Origin: Candidatus Aalborgicola lynettensis
GTDB lineage: Bacteria; Pseudomonadota; Gammaproteobacteria; Burkholderiales; Burkholderiaceae_C
DNA: 64,000 nt
Assembly: GCA_016719405.1 (NCBI GenBank)
Contig: JADJZE010000018.1
Coordinates: 62,001 to 126,000, forward strand
Direction: 5' to 3'
Positions 36,824 to 46,258 of this stretch are shown piece by piece. Below the pieces are notes generated by a model. That model ran no database searches. It saw only the letters and a program-made list of their open reading frames with translations, and had not been told where the DNA came from. The number at the start of each line of letters is the position of its first letter. The first letter of the stretch is position 1. Both the position numbers and the translations under genes were made by a program.

Positions 36824-38095
36824 CTACTTCTTTTGCCACACGGCGGCAAAAAATCCGTCGGTGCCATGGCGGTGCGGCCACAGGCGCAGATACAACTGCC
36901 CCGCTTCGCCACCGCTGCACAGTGCCTGCGCATCGGCCACCTTCAAGCCTGCCAACACCTCGCCCACCGGCAGCGGCACCCAATCGGGGTTGGCAGCGGT
37001 AAACGCATCGGCAATAGCCTCGTTCTCCTGCGGCAATACGCTGCAGGTGGCGTACACAAGCCGTCCGCCAGGCTTCACCATACGTGCAGCACTTTGCAAA
37101 ATACTGGCCTGTTTGACGGCCATTTCTTCCACGCCCTGCAGGCTTTGGCGCCATTTCAGGTCGGGGTTGCGCCGCAACGTACCCAAGCCGGTGCAGGGGG
37201 CATCCACCAGCACCCGGTCCATCTTGCCCGAAAGCCTTTTAACCCGGTCATCGCGCTCGTGCGCAATGGCCGCCGGGTGCACATTGGACAAACCGCTGCG
37301 TTTGAAACGCGCCTTGAAGGCATCCAACCGGTGGGCCGAGGTGTCAAACGCATACAGGCGCCCGGTGTTGCGCATCATGGCGCCAATGGCCAGGGTCTTG
37401 CCCCCGGCTCCGGCGCAAAAATCGACCACCATCTCGCCACGTTTGGCATCCAACAGCATGGCCAGCAGCTGCGAGCCTTCGTCCTGCACCTCGAAGTCGC
37501 CACGCAAAAAGGCTTCGCTCTTGTTCAGCGCAGGCTTGCCGGCAATGCGCAAGCCCCAGGGGGAGTACGGCGTGTGGACGGCCTTGATACCGGCCTTGGC
37601 CAGTTCTTTTTGCACATCGGCGCGTTTGACTTTGAAGTCGTTCACCCGCAAGTCCATTCCGGCACCCAGGTTCAGGCTCTCCACCAAGGGCCAGAATTGG
37701 TCGCCTAACTGGTCTTTGAGCGGTTGCACCAACCATTCGGGCAGGTTGTGGCGGTGGCGCTCCATCAGGTCTTTGGGGTCGACCTTTTCACAATCGTCCA
37801 GCCAGCGCGTCTCTTGATCGGTCAGCGCACTGCGCAAAAAATCGCCCGGGCCGTAAAACCCCAAAATAGCCAGGCGGCGCTCTTTGGGGCCACTGCCTGA
37901 GGGTGCCAGGTGGTCAAACAAGTTTTTCTTGCGCAGTACGGTGTACACCGTTTCAGCCATGGTGGCGCGCTCGCGGGGACCCAGGCCGCGGTTGTCACGG
38001 AAAAACTTGGACACGATCGCATCTGCGGGGTGGTCGAACTTAAGGGTCAGCCGAACCAACTCGGAACAGGCATCTAAAAGGGCTTTGGGGTGCAT
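36824..38095 (-). CDS. RsmB/NOP-family rRNA cytosine-C5 methyltransferase
   Basis: The 423-residue SAM-dependent enzyme has an N-terminal NusB-like helical region and a methyltransferase core: SAM motif VVDFCAGAGGKTLAIGAMM, DAPCTGLGTLRRNPD and the catalytic Cys in LVYATCSVLPQENEAI. It resembles RsmB, which forms m5C in 16S rRNA. ATG at 38095 (MHPKALLDAC) is preferred over the open-frame start at 38164. It is divergent from the Wadjet-like operon. Confidence 0.88.
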   Translation of the reverse strand: MHPKALLDACSELVRLTLKFDHPADAIVSKFFRDNRGLGPRERATMAETVYTVLRKKNLFDHLAPSGSGPKERRLAILGFYGPGDFLRSALTDQETRWLDDCEKVDPKDLMERHRHNLPEWLVQPLKDQLGDQFWPLVESLNLGAGMDLRVNDFKVKRADVQKELAKAGIKAVHTPYSPWGLRIAGKPALNKSEAFLRGDFEVQDEGSQLLAMLLDAKRGEMVVDFCAGAGGKTLAIGAMMRNTGRLYAFDTSAHRLDAFKARFKRSGLSNVHPAAIAHERDDRVKRLSGKMDRVLVDAPCTGLGTLRRNPDLKWRQSLQGVEEMAVKQASILQSAARMVKPGGRLVYATCSVLPQENEAIADAFTAANPDWVPLPVGEVLAGLKVADAQALCSGGEAGQLYLRLWPHRHGTDGFFAAVWQKK

Positions 38096-38278
38096 AGTGT
38101 GGCTTCTGGCGGCACAGGCGGCTGCAAAACGCAGCGCTGTCTTCAAGTGGCCGCATTGTCCCATGAGTAGGAAATCTCAACGCCGGTCGTTCCCCCAACC
38201 TCATCCATCCGGCGAAGCCACTGCAGTTAACATGGCGCGCACTGCTCAATTCCCAGCCCAACACCCCGGAGCGCCCCT

Positions 38279-39904
38279 TTGCCCACCCCCACCGCAGCCG
38301 AACTGTTCCGGCATCTGAGTGCCGAGAAGTCTGCCTTCTACCGCTGCATCATGAACGTCTTTGCCGCCGCCAAGCGCCAATACCGGCTGCAGTTGCGCCC
38401 CGACGAGGTGCTGGCCGAAGCGGTCTGGCCCGAGGCAGTGCCGCGCATTGAAGAGGTCAACGCCGCCCTGGCCCAGCTGGCCGAGTGGGGCAACCTGCAA
38501 TCGCAGCCCGACACGGCACGCGTGTCCTCGCTGACCGACTTTTACCGCGCACGTTTTCTGTACCGCCTGTCGCACGAGGGCGAGGCGGTGGAGGCCGCCC
38601 TCACCGTTTTCTTCCAGACCCTGCAACGCCGCGCCGAACTGCAAACCGTGGCACTGGAAGACATTGCCAGCCGCCTGTTGGCGCTGCGCCAGTTACTGGA
38701 GCAAGACGCCCGCGCCGCCGCAGTGCCTATGGCGTCGAATGCCGCGCCCCAAACCACCGTGCCAGATGCAACCCATGTGGCGTTGCACGTTGCACTGGAG
38801 GGCACCCTGACCGACGCGCTGGACGTGGCCAAGGCGCACCAAATTCTGCGCGACCTGGTGGCCGTGTTCACCGACCTGGCCGAGAATGCGCAAGCCTTTA
38901 TGGCCGGAGTGGCGCGCAGCCTGGAGCTGCAGCAGGCGCAGGCCCACACCATCGTCGCCTACAAGCGCCGCCTGATTGACTATCTGGACCGCTTTTTGGG
39001 CGACTTGGTGCGGCGCTCCGACTCCATTGCCCAGCTCATCGCGCAACTGTCGCCGCGCATGGATGGCGTCTTCATGCAAATTGCCGAACGCGAAGCACGC
39101 GACGCCGCCCCGGGTGATGCACAAGAACAGACCGACGAACACCTGCGCCGCTGGCAGGCCTGGCGCGAGCGCTGGAAGGGTCTGCGCGGCTGGTTTCTGC
39201 CCACCGGTGCCGAGCCGCCCCAGGCCGAACTGCTGCGTGCCCGGGCCCGCGCCGCCATTCCGCAACTGCTGGGCGCCATTGCCACGCTGAACGACCGGCG
39301 CAGCGGGCGCAGTGACCGTTCCGCCGATTTCCGCACCCTGGCCGGCTGGTTTTCCGCCTGCGACACCGAGAGCCAGGGCCACCGCTTGGCGCGCGCCGCG
39401 TTTGCACTGCAACCAGCGCGGCACTTTTCGCTCAACGTCGAGGCCGAGGAAGACATTGCGGCCAACACGCCTTGGGCCGATGCGCCCGCGCTGCAAATCA
39501 ACCCGCGCCTGCGCGAATACGGCGAAGCCGCGCCGCGTGGCCCGCTGGAGCGCGTGCGCGACCGCAGTGCGGAGCGCGCCGTCATGGCCCAGGTGCTGAG
39601 CGAAGAATCCCGTCAGGTGGAGGCCGCCCGGCAGCGACTGGCCACCGGGCAGCCGCTGCGCCTGTCGGAGTTGGGGGAGCTGGACCCCCATGCCTTTGGC
39701 CTGTTTTTGAACCTGCTGGGCGAAGCCCTGGCCGAGCAGGCCAACCCCCACCAAACGGTGGAGCGGCAAACCGGCGACGGCCTGCTCACCATCCGCATGG
39801 AGCCGCTGGACGCCGCCAGTCTGGCCCACATCCACACACCCACCGGCACTTTTTCGGGCCGCGACCATGTGCTGACCATTTCACCCACGCAGGAGAGCGC
39901 ATGA
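38279..39904 (+). CDS. jetA: Wadjet-like JetA (DUF2397/TIGR02677)
   Basis: The 541-residue protein matches DUF2397 proteins in its opening LFRHLSAEKSAFYRCIMNVF and RPDEVLAEAVW and in length. These are kleisin-like/MukF-like subunits of Wadjet SMC complexes that restrict plasmids. The TTG start at 38279 is needed to keep the conserved N-terminus; the first ATG would remove it. It overlaps the next gene by 4 bp (ATGA). It is the first of four genes whose order DUF2397, DUF2398, TIGR02680 SMC, DUF2399 is that of one Wadjet subtype (type III from memory; not verified). Confidence 0.85.
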   Translation: MPTPTAAELFRHLSAEKSAFYRCIMNVFAAAKRQYRLQLRPDEVLAEAVWPEAVPRIEEVNAALAQLAEWGNLQSQPDTARVSSLTDFYRARFLYRLSHEGEAVEAALTVFFQTLQRRAELQTVALEDIASRLLALRQLLEQDARAAAVPMASNAAPQTTVPDATHVALHVALEGTLTDALDVAKAHQILRDLVAVFTDLAENAQAFMAGVARSLELQQAQAHTIVAYKRRLIDYLDRFLGDLVRRSDSIAQLIAQLSPRMDGVFMQIAEREARDAAPGDAQEQTDEHLRRWQAWRERWKGLRGWFLPTGAEPPQAELLRARARAAIPQLLGAIATLNDRRSGRSDRSADFRTLAGWFSACDTESQGHRLARAAFALQPARHFSLNVEAEEDIAANTPWADAPALQINPRLREYGEAAPRGPLERVRDRSAERAVMAQVLSEESRQVEAARQRLATGQPLRLSELGELDPHAFGLFLNLLGEALAEQANPHQTVERQTGDGLLTIRMEPLDAASLAHIHTPTGTFSGRDHVLTISPTQESA

Positions 39905-41346
39905 GCACGCGCCCCACGCCGAAGCCCACGCCCCGGCCTACCCCCAGGCCCGATAGCCAGCGCCTGGGCGAACTGCAACAAGCCCAGGCGCAGGACGAAT
40001 TTCGCCGCGCCCTGCGCGCCCTGCTGATGTGCCCGCTAATGGCCGCAACCCATGAGGACTTTGCCGCCGTGCGCCGCCAGGCCGAGCCTCTGCGCGCCTG
40101 GTTTGCCCGCGAGGCCGCGTGGCCCCTGCACATCGACCGCGATGGCGCACGCCTGTTCAAACGCCCCGCCGACCTGCAAGACGACACCCGCGGCCTGACC
40201 GGCTACGACCGGCGCCGCTACGCACTGCTGTGCCTGGCCTGCGCCGTGCTGGAACGCGCCGATGCCCAGATCACCCTGCAAGTGTTGGGAGAACGCCTGA
40301 TGCAGCAAGCCGCCGACCCGCTACTGGCCTCGCGCGGCTTTACTTTTACCCTGCGCAGCGCGACCGAGCGGCGCGACCTGGTGTGCGTGTGCCGCACCCT
40401 GCTGGAGCACGGCGTATTGCAGCGCGTGGCGGGCGATGAAGAACACTTCGTCCACGACCACGGCGGCGCGCAGTCCGATGCGCTGTACGACGTGCAACGG
40501 CGCATGCTGGCCAACATGCTGGCCGCCGTGCGCGGCCCCTCCACCTGGAGTGCAGAAGATGCGCCCGTGGGTTTTGAAGAGCGGCTGCATTCGCTGGTAG
40601 ACGAGCAAGGGGCCGACGGCGACCAAGGCCGGCGCGACGCCCTTCGCCACCAGCTCACGCGCCGCCTGCTGGACGACCCGGTGGTCTACACCAGCACACT
40701 CGACGCCGAGGCGCAGGCCTACTTCACCAACCAGCGCGGCGCCATGGCCGCACGCCTGTGCGAGGCCACCGGCCTGGCGCCCGAGCAACGCGCCGAAGGC
40801 CTGGCCCTGACCGACGAAACCGGCCAGTTGACCGATGTCGCCATGCCCGCCGAAGGCACCGAAGCCCACGCCACCTTGCTGGTAGCCGAGCACCTGGCCA
40901 ACACCCTGCGCACTACAGCACCCGCAGGCAAGGCGACACCCACGCACCACCGCGCACCCGCACCCGCACCCGCACCCGCACCCGCACCTGCAGACCACCC
41001 ACCGTCCGCCGCCGTATGCACCGATGCGGCGATAGCCGCCTTTTTACGCGGCGCAGTGGACCAATATGGCCGCTTCTGGCGCAAGTCGGCGCGCGAGCCC
41101 GGCGCCGAGGCCGAACTGGCCGAGATGGCGCTGGACCGGCTGCAGCGCCTGCAACTCATCCGCCGTGCGCAGGGCACTGTTATCCCATTGCCGGCCATTA
41201 CCCGCTTTGCCTTGGGCAAGGCCGAGATGCAAGGTCAGGGTCGGTCGCAAGGTCAGATTCCGGGCCACGCACAGAGCCAAACCCCTGCGGCGCGCAAAGC
41301 AGCGGCCACGCCCCGCACCACCCCCACCACGCCCTCACTTTTTTAG
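39901..41346 (+). CDS. jetB: Wadjet-like JetB (DUF2398/TIGR02678)
   Basis: The 481-residue protein has DUF2398 features: EFRRALRALLMCPLMAATHE, GLTGYDRRRYALLCLACAVL, and SRGFTFTLRSATERRDLVCV. It is thought to be the KITE-like (MukE-like) subunit bridging kleisin and SMC. Two low-complexity segments are unusual: an N-terminal RPTPKPTPRPTPRPD tail and an Ala-Pro repeat at about residues 350-365. ATG at 39901 overlaps the jetA stop. jetC starts 3 bp after its stop. Confidence 0.85.
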   Translation: MSTRPTPKPTPRPTPRPDSQRLGELQQAQAQDEFRRALRALLMCPLMAATHEDFAAVRRQAEPLRAWFAREAAWPLHIDRDGARLFKRPADLQDDTRGLTGYDRRRYALLCLACAVLERADAQITLQVLGERLMQQAADPLLASRGFTFTLRSATERRDLVCVCRTLLEHGVLQRVAGDEEHFVHDHGGAQSDALYDVQRRMLANMLAAVRGPSTWSAEDAPVGFEERLHSLVDEQGADGDQGRRDALRHQLTRRLLDDPVVYTSTLDAEAQAYFTNQRGAMAARLCEATGLAPEQRAEGLALTDETGQLTDVAMPAEGTEAHATLLVAEHLANTLRTTAPAGKATPTHHRAPAPAPAPAPAPADHPPSAAVCTDAAIAAFLRGAVDQYGRFWRKSAREPGAEAELAEMALDRLQRLQLIRRAQGTVIPLPAITRFALGKAEMQGQGRSQGQIPGHAQSQTPAARKAAATPRTTPTTPSLF

Positions 41347-41349
41347 CCC

Positions 41350-44300
41350 ATGACCGACGCGCTTTTTGAAACGCCCCTGGAGGCACCGTCCAGCGAGCGC
41401 CCGCCGCTGCCCGAACCACACCGTGCGCGCTGGCAACCGCTGCGCCTAGGTTTGGTCGAACTATTCCATTACGACAGCGAAGAATTCTGGTTTCGCGACG
41501 GCCACCTGCTGCTGCGGGGCAACAACGGCACCGGCAAATCCAAGGTGCTGTCGCTGACCCTGCCGTTTTTGTTCGACGCGCAGTTGCGCCCCTCGCGCAT
41601 CGAGCCCGATGCCGACAATGGCAAGCGCATGGCCTGGAACCTGCTGATGGGCAGCTACCAGCGGCGCATGGGCTACAGCTGGATCGAGTTTGGCCGACGC
41701 GATGCCAACGGCGTGGCCCACTACCTGACCCTGGGGGCCGGTATGTCGGCCGTGGCGGGCAAAGCGGCGGTCGACAGTTGGTTCTTTCTGCTGGAAGGCA
41801 ACGGCACCGGCGCGGACCCGCGCATCGGCCAAGACCTGTGGCTCACCAACGACCAAAAAGTAGTGCTCACCCGCGAGCGCCTGCGTGAGGCGGTAGAGGG
41901 CCAAGGCCGCGGCCAGGTGTTTGATACGGCGCACAACTACCGCCGCGCGGTGGACGAGCGCCTGTTCCACCTGGGCACCAAACGCTACGAGGCGTTGATG
42001 GACACCCTGATCCAGCTGCGCCAACCGCAGCTGTCCAAAAAGCCCGACGAAGCCGGCCTGTCGCACGCGCTCACCGAGGCGCTGCCGCCCATGCCGCCCG
42101 AATTGCTAGCCGATGTGGCCGAGGCCCTGAACCAGCTGGAAGAAGACCGCAAACAACTCGACGATACGCGCCAGCTGGAGCAGGCCGTCAAACAATTCGA
42201 GCAGCGTTACCGCAGCTACGCCGGCACCCTCACCCGCCGCCAGGCGCGCGAGTTGCGCCAAGCCCAAAGCGCGTTTGAAAAGGCCAGCGAAGAACGCAAC
42301 CACACCCAGTTCGCCCTGCAACAAGCCCAGGCGGATGAAGCCCAGGCCAGCACCGCACTGGAGTCCGCCAAACGGCTGCTGGCGGCCGAGCGCGAGCGCC
42401 TGCAAACCCTGCAAAGCGACCCCGCCAACCAGGACGCCAACCGCCTGAGCCAGGCCGAAAGAGATGCCCGCGATCGCCAGACCGAAGCCCACGCCTGCAC
42501 CCAGCAACGCGACGCCGCCCACCAGCAACAGCAGCGCGAAGAAGGCTTGAGCCACCACAGCGCCCAGCGCCTGCTTGCCGCCCAAAACGAGCTTGAAAAC
42601 GCCCGCCGCCAATGCGCCACGGATGCTGAAAATGCCCTTAGCCTGGCCGCGCTCGCCGACAACCCGCTGCACACCCTGGCGCCCGAGCCACTGGCCGCGC
42701 TACCCAGTGCCCAACTCGCATCCGCCGCCACCGCACTGCACGCACTCGCCAATGCCCGGCGCGCCGACATTCGCCTGCTGGAGCAGCGCCACGCAGCCGT
42801 TGCCTCCCGGCAAGAAACGCTGCAAATGCTACTGGCTGCCCAACGTGAGCGCCAAAGCGAACTCGAAGAAGCCGCCGAGCAACGCGCCAGCGCCGACCAA
42901 GCCGCCCAAACCGCCGGGGACGACTTGTTAAGCGCCTGGGAGCAGCACTGCGCCAGCCTGCAGCAACTGCGCTGGATGGATGCCCCCGCCGCGCTGGCGC
43001 AACTCGCCAACTGGCCCCCGCAGTTGGCCGGCCCCAACCCGGCCCAGGCCGCTTTGGCCCAGGCCCATGCCGACGCCACGCTGCGCCATGCCGCTCGGCA
43101 AGCGGAGCTGGACGGCCAGCAAAAAACCCTGCGCGACGAACAAGCCACCCTGATCGAAGAGCAAGCGCGCCTCACTGCCGGCCACGATGCGGTGCCCCCG
43201 GCCCCCGCCACCCGTGCGCCCGGGGTACGCGATGGCCGCGCCGGTGCGCCCCTGTGGCAGGTGGTGGACTTTGTGCCCGCACTGGCACCACTGGAGCGCG
43301 CCGGGCTGGAAGCAGCGCTACAGGCCAGTGGCCTGCTGGACGCCTGGATTGCGCCCGACGGCCAGGTTCTGGATGCCGCTGGCGCGCCGCTGTGGGACGC
43401 CCACTGGCAACTGCGCCCCACGGTGCAAGGCCCCAGCCTGCAAGATGTTTTGCTACCGGTGCTGCCCGCACTGCCCGATCAGCCCGATCACAGTCCGCTC
43501 ACCGCCGCCCTGGTGGCATCCTTGCTGGCCAGTGTGGCCTGCGCCCCGCTGGATGACCCCACGGCTGAAGCCTGGATCGCCCTCGACGGTCGCTACCGCC
43601 TGGGCACCCTGGGTGGAGCCTGGCACAAGCCCGAGGCCATCTACATTGGAGCCACCGCCCGCGCGCAGGCCCGCCAGTGCCGCCTGGACGCCATCGCCGC
43701 ACGCCTGCGGGAACTGGCCACACACGACGCGGCCCTGGCGCAACAATTCGACGCCTTGGCCCATGCACGCCAACAAGCCGAAGATGAGCGGCGCAGCGCC
43801 CCCAGCGATGACCCGCTGCGCAGCGCCCTGCTGGAGGCCGCCAGCGCCGAGCGCGCGGTGCTGCAAGCCCGCACGCGGCTGGACCAGTCCGACCCACCCT
43901 GCCGCAGTGCCGAAGCCGCGCTGCAAGACGCCCGCGCGCTGCTGGAGCGCGACGCCACCGACCTGCACCTGCCGCTACTCGCCACGGCCTTGCCCACTAT
44001 TGCCAGCGCGGTCGACAGCCTGCTGCAAAGCCAGCACCTGCTGGTGCAAGCCGCGCGGGAATGGCGCAGCGCCTGGCCCTTGCACCAGCAACAACAACTG
44101 CGCGAAAACGAGGCCCGCGACGCCCTGACCCAGCGCGAAGAGGCCCTGGCCACCGCCACCGAACGCGCCCAAACAGCCCAGGCGCGCTACACCACACTGC
44201 ATGAATCAGTCGGTTTGCAAGTGGAACAACTGCGCCTGCAACTGCGCGCTGCCGCCAACGCAGTGGAACAGGCCGACGCCGACCACCAGAGCCGCCAAAC

Positions 44301-45558
44301 CGCCCAAGCCCGCGCGGGCGAAACCCGCGCCGTGGCCGCCACCCGTGCCGATGCCGCAGAAGACCACCTTGCCGAGCGCACCGCCCACCGGGCACAGGCC
44401 GTGGAGCACCTGCAGCGCTTTGCCCAGAGCAGCCTGCTGGCTTCAGCCTTGCCCGACTTGGAAATTCCCGACCACCGCAGCGCCTGGACCATCGACCCCG
44501 CACTGCACCTGGCGCGCCAGGTCGAGAAGGAGCTAAGCCACATCGCCGACGATGCCGCCAGCTGGGACAAAATTCAGCGCCAGGTGTCGCAAGACCTGAC
44601 CGAACTGCAACGCGCCCTCAGCGCCCTGGGCCACCAGGCCAGCTCGCAGGCCACCGACTGGGGCTTTACCGTCCACATCATTTACCAGAACCGACCCGAG
44701 CGGCCCGACTCCCTGGCCACCCACCTGGCCGACGACATTGCCCAGCGCAGCGAGTTGCTGTCGGCCAAAGAACGCGAGGTGCTGGAGAACCATTTGCAGG
44801 CCGAAATTGCCGCCGTCATTCAGCAGTTGCTGCGCGCGGCAGACAAGCAGGTCAGTGCCATCAATGACGAACTGCACAAGCGCCCCACCTCCACCGGTGT
44901 GCGCTACCGCCTGCAGTGGCAGCCGCTCACGCTGGAAGAAGGTGCCCCGGTGGGGCTGGACATTGCCCGCGAACGCCTGCTGCACACCAGCTCCGACCTG
45001 TGGTCGGCAGAAGACCGGCGCGTGGTGGGGGCCATGCTGCAGCAGCAAATTGTGATGGAGCGCACCCGCGCCGACGCCGACACCAGCACCGCAGGCACCA
45101 GCCTGCTCGACCAACTGGCCCGCGCGCTGGACTACCGCCGCTGGCACCGCTTTCGGGTGCAGCGCCAGCAAGACGGCCAGTGGCGCAAACTCTCGGGCCC
45201 GGCCTCCAGCGGCGAGCGCGCCCTGGGCCTGACGGTGCCCCTGTTTGCCGCCATCTCCAGCTTTTATGGCCGTGGCGGCAGCCCGCTGGCACCGCGCCTG
45301 ATGCTGCTGGACGAAGCCTTTGCAGGTATCGACGACACCGCCCGCGCGCACTGCATGGGGCTGATTCGCGAGTTTGACCTGGACTTTGTCATCACCAGCG
45401 AGCGCGAATGGGCCTGCTACGCCGAACTGCCCGGCGTGTCGATTTGCCAGTTGCAACGGCGCGAAGGAGTGGACGCCGTTTTCGTCTCCCGCTGGAACTG
45501 GGACGGCCGCGCCAAACGCCGCCAAGACGACCCGGATCGCCGCTTCCCGGCGCCCTGA
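41350..45558 (+). CDS. jetC: Wadjet-like JetC SMC ATPase (TIGR02680)
   Basis: The 1402-residue SMC-like ATPase carries an N-terminal Walker A LLRGNNGTGKSKVLSLTLPF (about residues 55-70), a long Ala/Gln/Glu/Arg-rich coiled coil broken by a hinge-like globular region (about 610-770), and a C-terminal signature/Walker B pair: GPASSGERALGLTVPLFAAI and PRLMLLDEAFAGIDD. It is predicted to extrude DNA loops and, with JetABD, cleave circular plasmids. Length is normal for TIGR02680 proteins. Intact; the last gene before the interruption of the operon. Confidence 0.9.
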   Translation: MTDALFETPLEAPSSERPPLPEPHRARWQPLRLGLVELFHYDSEEFWFRDGHLLLRGNNGTGKSKVLSLTLPFLFDAQLRPSRIEPDADNGKRMAWNLLMGSYQRRMGYSWIEFGRRDANGVAHYLTLGAGMSAVAGKAAVDSWFFLLEGNGTGADPRIGQDLWLTNDQKVVLTRERLREAVEGQGRGQVFDTAHNYRRAVDERLFHLGTKRYEALMDTLIQLRQPQLSKKPDEAGLSHALTEALPPMPPELLADVAEALNQLEEDRKQLDDTRQLEQAVKQFEQRYRSYAGTLTRRQARELRQAQSAFEKASEERNHTQFALQQAQADEAQASTALESAKRLLAAERERLQTLQSDPANQDANRLSQAERDARDRQTEAHACTQQRDAAHQQQQREEGLSHHSAQRLLAAQNELENARRQCATDAENALSLAALADNPLHTLAPEPLAALPSAQLASAATALHALANARRADIRLLEQRHAAVASRQETLQMLLAAQRERQSELEEAAEQRASADQAAQTAGDDLLSAWEQHCASLQQLRWMDAPAALAQLANWPPQLAGPNPAQAALAQAHADATLRHAARQAELDGQQKTLRDEQATLIEEQARLTAGHDAVPPAPATRAPGVRDGRAGAPLWQVVDFVPALAPLERAGLEAALQASGLLDAWIAPDGQVLDAAGAPLWDAHWQLRPTVQGPSLQDVLLPVLPALPDQPDHSPLTAALVASLLASVACAPLDDPTAEAWIALDGRYRLGTLGGAWHKPEAIYIGATARAQARQCRLDAIAARLRELATHDAALAQQFDALAHARQQAEDERRSAPSDDPLRSALLEAASAERAVLQARTRLDQSDPPCRSAEAALQDARALLERDATDLHLPLLATALPTIASAVDSLLQSQHLLVQAAREWRSAWPLHQQQQLRENEARDALTQREEALATATERAQTAQARYTTLHESVGLQVEQLRLQLRAAANAVEQADADHQSRQTAQARAGETRAVAATRADAAEDHLAERTAHRAQAVEHLQRFAQSSLLASALPDLEIPDHRSAWTIDPALHLARQVEKELSHIADDAASWDKIQRQVSQDLTELQRALSALGHQASSQATDWGFTVHIIYQNRPERPDSLATHLADDIAQRSELLSAKEREVLENHLQAEIAAVIQQLLRAADKQVSAINDELHKRPTSTGVRYRLQWQPLTLEEGAPVGLDIARERLLHTSSDLWSAEDRRVVGAMLQQQIVMERTRADADTSTAGTSLLDQLARALDYRRWHRFRVQRQQDGQWRKLSGPASSGERALGLTVPLFAAISSFYGRGGSPLAPRLMLLDEAFAGIDDTARAHCMGLIREFDLDFVITSEREWACYAELPGVSICQLQRREGVDAVFVSRWNWDGRAKRRQDDPDRRFPAP

Positions 45559-45691
45559 GCGGGGGGGCGCAACGGCAACGCACCAGCCAACCTAATGGGA
45601 ACCAGCCAACTCACGCCGGGCGCCCTTGCCACCCACCAGCTGTCCACCATATACGCCCACACCTGAGGTTGCCCGCGTTTTGCCGCACTGA

Positions 45692-45744
45692 ATGCTGCGC
45701 AATTGATAGCGCACTCCGCACGCCAGACGTGCGGAAAAGCACTA
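45692..45744. repeat. Dispersed repeat, copy 7
   Basis: AATGCTGCGCAATTGATAGC, then CGCACGCCAGACGTGCGGAA and AAGCAC. This is a diverged copy missing the full AGCAGCTAT core. Confidence 0.55.
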
Positions 45745-45805
45745 TTTAACCGTAAATTCGCCGGGCCGTCTCACGGGGATATGTCACCCGCAACACTGAG
45801 TGTGA

Positions 45806-46099
45806 TCACCCAAATTGATGGGCCAATAATCCCGTTTCGTGATGGACGCAATCAGGCAACAAGTTCTCTGGACTGCGGTAACGCAGCAACTTTTCGCTCA
45901 GAAACATATGCCCGCTTTGAAGTGACTGCTGCGCCCGGTTCGCAGCGGGAGCCGACGACCATGAACGGCAGGTTTCCAGGAGGCCATTGGTTGTCATCAA
46001 TGTCGCAAGCACTCCATCAACAGCGGTCACATGAAAATGTAACTGCTCGTTCAGGCTGGAGCCGAAGCGGTGGATGTATGCCATGACACCGATGTGCAA
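45806..46099 (-). pseudogene. IS91-like transposase remnant
   Basis: The minus-strand translation contains VMAYIHRFGSSLNEQLHFHV followed by TAVDGV, which matches the HRFGSxLNxHxHFHxxxxDGV core of IS91/IS801-type (Y2) transposases. Only about 26 residues are recognisable; the rest of the frame does not look like transposase, and no start or full-length product exists. It is therefore a fragment. It lies between jetC and the cargo gene and points to IS91-like activity at this site. IS91 elements move by rolling-circle transposition and can carry flanking DNA. Confidence 0.6.
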
Positions 46100-46258
46100 C
46101 GCTGTTTGCTGACACTATTGGCGATTCCATGGTGGTGCGATTTTGAGTAACCAGTTCAAGGAATACAGCAGCGACACCAAAATGTGATGGCAAAAAGAGC
46201 AGTGCACTGGGTGGTCATGGTTTGGCTTTGCCCATCCTGGGCGATGTGAGGCGCACGT

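Larger units (their letters stand above)
45559..46258. other. Interrupted region between jetC and cargo gene
   Basis: 700 bp without an intact gene. It holds dispersed repeat copy 7 (45692-45744) and a decayed IS91-like transposase piece (45806-46099, minus). The 46100-46258 part has nothing recognisable. Confidence 0.6.

Noticed and set aside
45703..46086. 127-codon plus frame between jetC and the cargo gene
   Set aside because: The opposite strand carries the IS91-like remnant; the plus translation has no motif.
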